Positions 58,239 to 64,000 of a stretch of DNA of 64,000 nt are shown here, in pieces. The stretch covers positions 5,270,001-5,334,000 of the forward strand of contig NZ_CP013234.1 of assembly GCF_001584185.1 (NCBI RefSeq), given 5' to 3'. Below the pieces are notes generated by a model that had not been told where the DNA came from, ran no database searches, and saw only the letters and a list, made by a program, of their open reading frames with translations. The translations under genes were made by a program, and so were the position numbers. Within the stretch, counting starts at the first letter, position 1. Every line of letters begins with the position of its first letter. This DNA is from Collimonas pratensis (GTDB taxonomy: Bacteria > Pseudomonadota > Gammaproteobacteria > Burkholderiales > Burkholderiaceae_D).

Positions 58239-59729
58239 TCAATTCCAGGCTTGTTGCAACAAACGCAAGGCATGGCCGATCGCTGCCTCGTTCACGCCGG
58301 CAAAGCCAAGCGTCAGGCCGGCCCGATGTGGCGGATTCACTGCCTGCCCCGGAAGGTGGAAACGGCTCAGCGGATTGATTTCCACCCCTGCGGCGAGGGC
58401 TTTGGCTACCAGTTCGGCCTCCTGTTCCGGACTGCTCAAGGACAGGCTCAGGTGCAGGCCGGCGGCGACTCTGGGCAATGGCAGCTGGGCGCCAAACAAT
58501 GGCGCCCAGCCCGCCAGCAAGACATCACGCCGGGAACGGCTAGCGCGTCGCATGCGGCGGATATGTCGTTGAAAATGGCCGGCGGCGATAAATTCGGCCA
58601 TCACGGCCTGGTCCGCCGCCGCCGGGTGGCGGTCGCCCATGGCCCGCAAGGCGCCGAACGCCGGCACCAGTTTGGACGGTAGCACCAAATAACCGAGACG
58701 CAGGCCGGGAAAGGCGATTTTCGAGAAAGTACCGACATACAGCACGCGCGCACCATGGTCCAGCGCCGCCAGCGGCGCCAGCGGCGTGCCGTCATAGCGG
58801 TATTCGCCGTCATAATCGTCCTCGATAATCCAGCTGTTGCAACGTTCGGCCCAGGCCAGCAGTTCAAGCCGCCGCGCCAGCGATAGCGTCACGCCGACCG
58901 GATACTGGTGCGACGGCGTGACATACGCCATGCTGCAGTCGCCATGCTGCGCCAGCTGGCTGGTGTCCATGCCATCCTGGTCGAGCCCGATTCCCACCAG
59001 CTGCGCACCGGACAAGGCCAGGGCGGAAGCCGCCGCCGGATAGCAAGGATTCTCCATCACCACCTTGTCGCCGACATCCAGCAACAGCTGCGCGCACAAG
59101 GCAATGCCATGCTGGGCGCCAGCGGTGATCATGATTTGCGACGGCTCGCAAGCCAGGCCGCGCGCCTGGCGCAGATAAGCGGCGATCAGCTCGCGCAAGC
59201 GGAGATTACCGGCAGCGTCGCCATAGCCCATCTGCGCAAGCGGCGCATGGCGCCAGAAATTGCCTTGCAGGCGTGCCCAGATGGCACTGGGAAACAGGTC
59301 GTAAGCCGGAATGCCAAGCCGGAAAGCGCGTGGCGGGCCGTCAAAGCGACGCTGCCGTACTTCGTGCCCGCTCAAGCGCTGCTGCATGGACGATAGCTGC
59401 ATGGCCGGCGCAACTGCGGCCGGGGCCGCCAGGCCAGCCCCTACCGGAGCCGCCAAGCCATCGGCATAAGTACCATCGCCGATCCGGCTGCTGATATAAC
59501 CCTCGGCGTATAGCTGTTCATAAGCGCGCACCACGGTGTTGCGCGAGACCTTCAGCGCCAGCGCCAGGCTACGCGAGGTCGGCAGCTTGATACGGTAAGT
59601 ATCCGGCGTCGCCAGGATGCGCTGGCGCAAAGCCAGGCATAGCTGCCGGGCCAGACCTTTGCCGCCGCCGAGCGTTATGCCGGCCGCATCCAGATGCATA
59701 GCCAGCGCCGGCGGCACAGATTTCGCCAT
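58239..59729 (-). CDS. MocR/PdxR-type GntR-family regulator with aminotransferase domain
   Basis: A 496-residue fusion regulator. The N-terminal GntR winged helix has LPTSRSLALALKVSRNTVVR and AYEQLYAEGYISSRIGDGTY. After a 40-residue linker comes an aminotransferase class I domain: ITAGAQHGIALCAQLLLDVG, the Asp in WIIEDDYDGEYRYDG, and the PLP Lys in YVGTFSKIAFPGLRLGYL. ATG at 59729 shares one base with the stop of the upstream hydrolase gene (TGATG), so the two are translationally linked. MocR regulators use PLP as effector or cofactor; the target is probably the neighbouring hydrolase. Confidence 0.92.
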   Translation of the reverse strand: MAKSVPPALAMHLDAAGITLGGGKGLARQLCLALRQRILATPDTYRIKLPTSRSLALALKVSRNTVVRAYEQLYAEGYISSRIGDGTYADGLAAPVGAGLAAPAAVAPAMQLSSMQQRLSGHEVRQRRFDGPPRAFRLGIPAYDLFPSAIWARLQGNFWRHAPLAQMGYGDAAGNLRLRELIAAYLRQARGLACEPSQIMITAGAQHGIALCAQLLLDVGDKVVMENPCYPAAASALALSGAQLVGIGLDQDGMDTSQLAQHGDCSMAYVTPSHQYPVGVTLSLARRLELLAWAERCNSWIIEDDYDGEYRYDGTPLAPLAALDHGARVLYVGTFSKIAFPGLRLGYLVLPSKLVPAFGALRAMGDRHPAAADQAVMAEFIAAGHFQRHIRRMRRASRSRRDVLLAGWAPLFGAQLPLPRVAAGLHLSLSLSSPEQEAELVAKALAAGVEINPLSRFHLPGQAVNPPHRAGLTLGFAGVNEAAIGHALRLLQQAWN

Positions 59730-60802
59730 CAATTGCGCTGCGTCGATGTCAGCAATTCGCGCAGCCAGGGTTTCCAGACTGCAGCTACGGTATGCGTGCC
59801 GTGGCCGCGCGTAGCGTCGCTTAACTTGACCATCACCATGCGAGCGCCGGGCACGCGTTTGACGTCGCGTTCGAGAATGCCGATTTCCGGCGGATTGATC
59901 AGGTCGTCGGCGGAGTTGATAGCGATCAGCGGCGCCCGGATTTTCTCCAGCAGCGGGCCGGGATCGTAGTCGCGCGAAGCGTCCATGAAGTACAGCGTAT
60001 CGTTGGCGTCGGCGCTCTTCAACGCCGTCGTCACGGCATCATCCAGGGCCTGGTCGGCCTGCGCCAGGTCCGGCATCTGCTGCTGCCGCAGCAAGGGATT
60101 GCTGGACATGAAGAACAGCATCTGCTCGGCGGTGCGCAAGCTCGGCGGCTGGCTGCTGTAATTGCCGCCCTGCCAGGCCGGATCGTTGCGGATAGCGTCG
60201 ATGATGATGCGGCGCCAGACCCGGTTGCGGCCGGAAATCTGGGTCGGCACGCTGGCCAGCGGCATCAGGGCGTCCATGAAAGCCGGGTGCTGTTCGCCCC
60301 ACATCCAGGTCTGCATGCCGCCCATCGACGTCCCCATCACCAGCCGCAAATGATTCACTTCCAGGGTTTCCGTCAGCAGCCGGTACTGCGCTTCGACCAT
60401 GTCACGATAGCCGTAGTGCGGGAACCTGGCACGCAAGCCGTCGCTCGGCTTGCTGGAATTGCCGTGGCCGATGCCGTCCGGCAGAATCAGGAAATAGCGC
60501 GAGGCATCGAGCAACTGGCCGGGACCGAACAATTCGCCGGAAAATTCAGGCCGGATGAACTGGGCGCCGGAGCCGCCAGTGCCATGCAGAATCAGCACGG
60601 CATTATTTACTTTGCCGTCGGCGCCGCGACGCGGCTCGCCGTAAGTACGGTAATGGATGCGTAGTTCCGGCAGGGTCTCGCCGGAAGCAAAATGAAAATC
60701 CTTGAAAACCGCATCGTGTTCCGCCACCTGCGGCTCGTTCGCCTGCACGGCAGCGGAGAAACAGAATGCCGCGCACAGGATCAGTAATTTTGCATAAGCC
60801 AT
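59729..60802 (-). CDS. Exported MetX-like alpha/beta hydrolase
   Basis: A 357-residue protein with a signal peptide (MAYAKLLILCAAFCFSAAVQA). The mature part resembles the homoserine acyltransferase fold: LHGTGGSGAQF oxyanion region, nucleophile elbow VMGTSMGGMQTWMWGEQHP, Asp in AINSADDLINPPE and His in ATRGHGTHTVAAVW. Export rules out a normal cytoplasmic role in methionine synthesis, so it is likely a periplasmic esterase or acyltransferase of unknown substrate. CCAAGGAG precedes its ATG. It is coupled to a MocR-type regulator gene. Confidence 0.85.
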   Translation of the reverse strand: MAYAKLLILCAAFCFSAAVQANEPQVAEHDAVFKDFHFASGETLPELRIHYRTYGEPRRGADGKVNNAVLILHGTGGSGAQFIRPEFSGELFGPGQLLDASRYFLILPDGIGHGNSSKPSDGLRARFPHYGYRDMVEAQYRLLTETLEVNHLRLVMGTSMGGMQTWMWGEQHPAFMDALMPLASVPTQISGRNRVWRRIIIDAIRNDPAWQGGNYSSQPPSLRTAEQMLFFMSSNPLLRQQQMPDLAQADQALDDAVTTALKSADANDTLYFMDASRDYDPGPLLEKIRAPLIAINSADDLINPPEIGILERDVKRVPGARMVMVKLSDATRGHGTHTVAAVWKPWLRELLTSTQRN

Positions 60803-60851
60803 ATCGCTCCTTGGTCATTGTCTTTTATGAAAGACTATCATTGCTCGCCGC

Positions 60852-60902
60852 AGATCCAAAATCTTCCGTATTGGACTTATAAATATAGCCAATCTTGGAT
60901 CT
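60852..60902. promoter_or_regulatory. Nested 51-bp dyad upstream of the MetX-like hydrolase
   Basis: Outer arms AGATCCAA (60852-60859) and TTGGATCT (60895-60902) are perfect 8-bp inverted repeats. Inner arms ATTGG (60870-60874) and CCAAT (60889-60893) share the same centre to within two bases. It starts 50 bp upstream of the hydrolase ATG, in the gap with the divergent GNAT gene. It is a good candidate operator for the MocR-type regulator. Confidence 0.5.
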
Positions 60903-61005
60903 TTGATGATACCAACTTCAGGCGCTACGATAAGCCCTGTTTTGTAACCGGCTCCGCTGCATGTCGCTGGCGAGTTCATCCATTTCATTTCAACAGGAGA
61001 TCATC

Positions 61006-61476
61006 TTGGCTTCACCATCCGCATCCCATCCAGATATTGTCATCAAGCCGCTGAGCGAACGAGACTTCGCCGCCTGGGAAGCGCAGTGGCTTGGTTATCT
61101 CGGCTTCTATGAAGCCGAGGTTCCTGCCGCCACCCGTCTCGTCACCTGGCAGCGCCTGCTGGATCCCAGCGAGCCGATGTTCGGCGCCCTGGCGACAATC
61201 GACGGCAAGGCGGTCGGCGTAGTGCACTGGATATTCCATCGCTCTTGCTGGACGGTGGAGCATTCCTGCTATCTGCAAGATTTGTATGTTGCCCCTGAAC
61301 AGCGCGGCACAGGCCTTGGCCGGCTACTGATCGAACATGTGTACGCCGCAGCCAAGGCTGCCGGCAGCACCAGGGTGCACTGGCTTACCCGCGAGACCAA
61401 CAGCACCGCGATGCAGCTGTACGACCGCATCGCCGATCGCTCGGGCTTCGTGCAATACCGCAAGCAGCTTGCTTAA
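61006..61476 (+). CDS. GNAT-family N-acetyltransferase
   Basis: A 156-residue acetyltransferase from TTG 61006, chosen because AGGAG lies 8 bases upstream; an in-frame ATG at 60961 would add 15 residues but lacks a ribosome site. It contains the acetyl-CoA motif DLYVAPEQRGTGLGRLLIEH and a C-terminal VHWLTRETNSTAMQLYDRIA with SGFVQYRKQL. These features resemble amino-acid or aminoglycoside-type acetyltransferases, but the substrate is unknown. Confidence 0.87.
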   Translation: MASPSASHPDIVIKPLSERDFAAWEAQWLGYLGFYEAEVPAATRLVTWQRLLDPSEPMFGALATIDGKAVGVVHWIFHRSCWTVEHSCYLQDLYVAPEQRGTGLGRLLIEHVYAAAKAAGSTRVHWLTRETNSTAMQLYDRIADRSGFVQYRKQLA

Positions 61477-61573
61477 GCAGTAAAAGCTTAAACTGCCGCC
61501 TCCAGGCAGAATTTCAATGTAGGGTTTGCGCGTATCGGTTATCATTTTTCTTATTTACCGCCAGAGGGCCGCC

Positions 61574-61816
61574 ATGAACAAACCCAATTTTTTCGACGAC
61601 ATCCAAGCCAAGATCAACCAGGCCATCGAAAACTCTCCCGCCAAGGATATCGAGAAGAACGTCAAGGCCATGCTGGGCCAAGGCTTTGCCAAGCTGGACC
61701 TGGTGACGCGTGAGGAATTTGACGTGCAAGCCCAGGTGCTGGCCAGCACCCGCGCCAAGCTCGAAGCGCTGGAAGCCCGCGTGACTGAGCTCGAAGCGCA
61801 TTTGAAACAGCCGTAA
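61574..61816 (+). CDS. ubiK: UbiK-like ubiquinone biosynthesis accessory factor (BMFP family)
   Basis: An 80-residue membrane-fusogenic BMFP/YqiC-type protein from ATG 61574 (MNKPNFFDDIQAKINQAIEN), with GAGGG upstream. The amphipathic N-terminal helix, KNVKAMLGQGFAKLDLVTREEFD, and a C-terminal coiled coil (KLEALEARVTELEAHL) match the family. In E. coli UbiK aids ubiquinone synthesis with UbiJ. It lies 10 bp upstream of yifB. Confidence 0.9.
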   Translation: MNKPNFFDDIQAKINQAIENSPAKDIEKNVKAMLGQGFAKLDLVTREEFDVQAQVLASTRAKLEALEARVTELEAHLKQP

Positions 61817-61826
61817 TGCCCAGCCA

Positions 61827-63356
61827 GTGACGCTGGCTGTCCTGAAAAGCCGGGCGCTGGCAGGCATGCAAGCGCCCGCAGTCACGGTGGAAGTCCATCT
61901 GGCCAACGGCCTGCCCAGCTTCACCATCGTCGGCCTGCCCGAAACCGAGGTCAAGGAATCCAAAGACCGGGTGCGCGCGGCGCTGCAAAATGCCCGTTTT
62001 GAATTCCCTTCCCGCCGCATTACCGTCAATCTGGCGCCTGCCGACTTGCCCAAGGAATCGGGCCGCTTCGACTTGCCGATTGCGCTCGGCATCCTGGCAG
62101 CATCTGGACAAATTCCAGCGGATGAACTGGACGACTACGAATTCGCCGGCGAACTGTCGCTCTCTGGTGAACTGCGGCCGATACGCGGGGCGCTGGCGAT
62201 GACCTTCGCGATGACCAGCCCCCGCGCCAGTACGCCAGCCAGCAAAAGCCGCGCCTTCATCCTGCCCCAGGCCAATGCCGACGAGGCGGCCCTGGTCAGC
62301 GACGCCCGCATTTTGCCGGCCGACAGCTTGCTGCAAGTGTGTGCCCACTTTTCCTCTAAGCAAGCAGAAACAAGACTATCCCGCCACACCGCGGAACTGC
62401 AGCAGAGGCCGCCACGCTATCAAGATTTCAGCGATGTCAAAGGCCAACTGCAAGCCAAGCGCGCACTGGAGGTCGCCGCGGCCGGCGGTCATAGCGTGCT
62501 GCTGATGGGTCCGCCGGGCACCGGCAAGTCGATGCTGGCAGCGCGTTTCCCTGGCATTTTGCCGCCGATGAGCGATCTCGATGCGCTGGAGTCGGCGGCA
62601 GTACAGTCGCTCACCAGCGGCTTTTCCAGCGCCAATTGGAAGGTGCGGCCATACCGAGCGCCGCATCACACGGCATCGGCCGTGGCGCTGGTTGGCGGTG
62701 GCAGCCCGCCCCGTCCCGGCGAAATTTCGCTGGCGCACCGCGGCGTGCTGTTCCTTGACGAGCTGCCGCAATTCGACCGCCGCGTGCTGGAAGTATTGCG
62801 CGAGCCGCTGGAATGCGGCCGCATCACGATTTCTCGTGCAGCCCGGCAAGCCGACTTTCCCGCACAATTCCAGCTGATCGCCGCCATGAACCCCTGCCCT
62901 TGCGGCTACTTGGGACACCCGGTCAAGCAATGCCGTTGCACGCCCGACAATATCCTGCGCTATCAGAACAAGATATCGGGCCCGCTAATCGATCGTATCG
63001 ACATGCAGATCCAGGTGCCAGCCTTGCCTCACGACCAGCTGCTGAAGGCCGCCGAGGGTGAATCGTCGGCGCTCATCGCGGCGCGCGTCGAACGCATTTG
63101 CGCGCTGCAGCTGGCGCGCCAGGGTAAGCAGAACAATGCACTGTCGACCAATGAAATCGATGCCTATTGCAAACCCGACAGCGCTGGCGAAAACATCCTG
63201 CGCACCGCCATGGCGCGCCTCGACTGGTCGGCGCGCGGCTATCACCGCGTACTGAAAGTGGCGCGCACCATCGCCGACCTGGATGCGACAGAAAACATTG
63301 CTGCCAAGCATGTCGCTGAGGCGATTCAATATCGCCGCGCGTTGCAACAAGCTTGA
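61827..63356 (+). CDS. comM: YifB/ComM family Mg-chelatase-like ATPase
   Basis: A 509-residue AAA+ protein starting at GTG 61827 (no ATG fits the family start). The N-terminal LAVLKSRALAGMQAPAVTVE is standard. Walker A is LLMGPPGTGKSMLAARFPG; sensor and Walker B regions include HRGVLFLDELPQFDRRVLE, and AAMNPCPCGYLG carries the Cys cluster. The C-terminal Mg-chelatase domain ends VAEAIQYRRALQQ. ComM homologues promote branch migration during natural transformation. It is next to ubiK, as in many proteobacteria. Confidence 0.94.
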   Translation: MTLAVLKSRALAGMQAPAVTVEVHLANGLPSFTIVGLPETEVKESKDRVRAALQNARFEFPSRRITVNLAPADLPKESGRFDLPIALGILAASGQIPADELDDYEFAGELSLSGELRPIRGALAMTFAMTSPRASTPASKSRAFILPQANADEAALVSDARILPADSLLQVCAHFSSKQAETRLSRHTAELQQRPPRYQDFSDVKGQLQAKRALEVAAAGGHSVLLMGPPGTGKSMLAARFPGILPPMSDLDALESAAVQSLTSGFSSANWKVRPYRAPHHTASAVALVGGGSPPRPGEISLAHRGVLFLDELPQFDRRVLEVLREPLECGRITISRAARQADFPAQFQLIAAMNPCPCGYLGHPVKQCRCTPDNILRYQNKISGPLIDRIDMQIQVPALPHDQLLKAAEGESSALIAARVERICALQLARQGKQNNALSTNEIDAYCKPDSAGENILRTAMARLDWSARGYHRVLKVARTIADLDATENIAAKHVAEAIQYRRALQQA

Positions 63357-63594
63357 CTGAGGCGCAGGCGAACGACATTTATGTGACGCAACCAGCATTG
63401 GCAGACCGGTAAAACAAGCTTGTCCTCAATCCATCGGGTAGGATGAAGAACGGGATTGTTTCTTGCATCCACGTCAATTCCAGCGATGAATCCACCTTCT
63501 CGGCAGATTTAAGTCAGCTTTAATTTTCAAGCCGTATGCTGGGTTTCATGGGCTGGCAAAGTTCGCAGCCCAGCGCATTTCAGGAGGAAACATC

Positions 63595-64000
63595 ACGAAT
63601 AAGCGTACTCTTCTCGCACTCGGCGCCTTGCTCGCCGCCGCGTTGGCCATGAATGCCAGCGCCGCACCTGTCGCAGTTACCAAAGGCGTCGCCACTTATA
63701 TGTCGGGCGGCATAGGCCAGGATGAATCGACCTTGATACAGCAAGAGGCAAAGAATTATCCGCTGGAGCTTGAGTTCGTCATCAAAGCGTCACCTAAGGA
63801 CGAGTATGCTGCCGACGTCCGCGTGAAAATCAGCGATGCCAGCAACAACGTGGTGCTGGACACCGTGTCCAATGGACCATTTTTCCTGGCCAAGCTGCCC
63901 GCCGGCAGCTATCAGTTGACGGCAGCCAAGAACGGCCAGGTGAAAGAACGCAAGATCGCCATCACACCGGGATCGCATCAGCACATCATGTTTGAATGGC
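63595..64000 (+). CDS. Exported protein with carboxypeptidase-regulatory-like domain (partial, odd start codon)
   Basis: The frame reads NKRTLLALGALLAAALAMNASA, a clear signal peptide, then TKGVATYMSGGIGQDE and a beta-sandwich-like region (DVRVKISDASNNVVLDTVSN, LPAGSYQLTAAKNGQ). It runs off the window after 135 codons. No ATG, GTG or TTG starts the signal peptide: AGGAGG (63583-63588) is followed by AAACATC and then ACG (63595), where ATG is expected. ACG, or ATC at 63592, may be the start; a TTG inside the signal core is the first standard codon. Function unknown. Confidence 0.6.

Overview
The window looks like a chromosomal segment of a Burkholderiales bacterium, most likely an Oxalobacteraceae relative of Collimonas, Herbaspirillum or Janthinobacterium. 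This rests on the high GC content, the GatCAB route to Gln/Asn-tRNA, the mre-mrd-rlpA shape cluster, the gshA-gshB-EIIA-HPr-EI cluster and the metX-metW pair. Nearly all of it is ordinary core and accessory metabolism. I see no rRNA, tRNA, insertion sequence, prophage or CRISPR array.

Layout. 1-2.6 kb: phosphonate ABC importer phnCDE (phnE runs off the left edge). 2.7-9.8 kb: cell-shape operon mreB-mreC-mreD-mrdA-rodA-rlpA. 10.0-14.0 kb: gatC-gatA-gatB, interrupted by a small secreted Cys-rich protein and an 81-bp palindromic element. 14.1-16.5 kb: coiled-coil DUF4124 protein, pyrE, xth. 16.5-22.2 kb: mixed singletons (type II glutamine amidotransferase, orphan BMP binding protein, LysR regulator, DUF3096 membrane peptide, [2Fe-2S] ferredoxin, tautomerase, isochorismatase-like hydrolase, Phd/RelE pair). 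22.2-25.0 kb: Lrp-type regulator divergent from ornithine aminotransferase and a guanidino-modifying enzyme, probably an arginine-to-glutamate route. 25.2-28.9 kb: metH. 29.0-30.8 kb: uncharacterised SGNH hydrolase and papain-like protein. 31.1-39.4 kb: purine salvage and catabolism (NCS2 permease, xdhABC, guaD). 39.5-40.1 kb: a two-gene small membrane-protein unit, one member only 58 aa. 40.2-45.0 kb: stress module prkA-yeaH-spoVR. 45.2-48.5 kb: ampG-like transporter and metX-metW behind a probable SAM-II-like riboswitch with terminator. 48.5-53.5 kb: glutathione synthesis and a truncated regulatory PTS. 53.9-55.1 kb: ParD/ParE pair and a GNAT enzyme. 55.2-58.2 kb: nitrogen-regulated torF-glnK-amt with a consensus sigma-54 promoter. 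58.2-64.0 kb: MocR-type regulator with a secreted MetX-like hydrolase, GNAT, ubiK, comM/yifB and a truncated secreted protein lacking a normal start codon.

Functional themes. Nitrogen and purine use are well represented: amt-glnK, guanine to xanthine to urate through GuaD and XdhABC, and arginine/ornithine breakdown. Methionine metabolism appears twice: MetH makes methionine from homocysteine, and MetX-MetW start its synthesis under an RNA switch. The most interesting non-coding signals are the metX leader, the sigma-54/NtrC region ahead of torF, paired Lrp-like operators ahead of rocD, the terminator in the metH leader and a nested dyad beside the MocR-type regulator. The best candidates for undescribed biology are the 39.5-40.1 kb membrane pair and the SGNH/papain-like pair.
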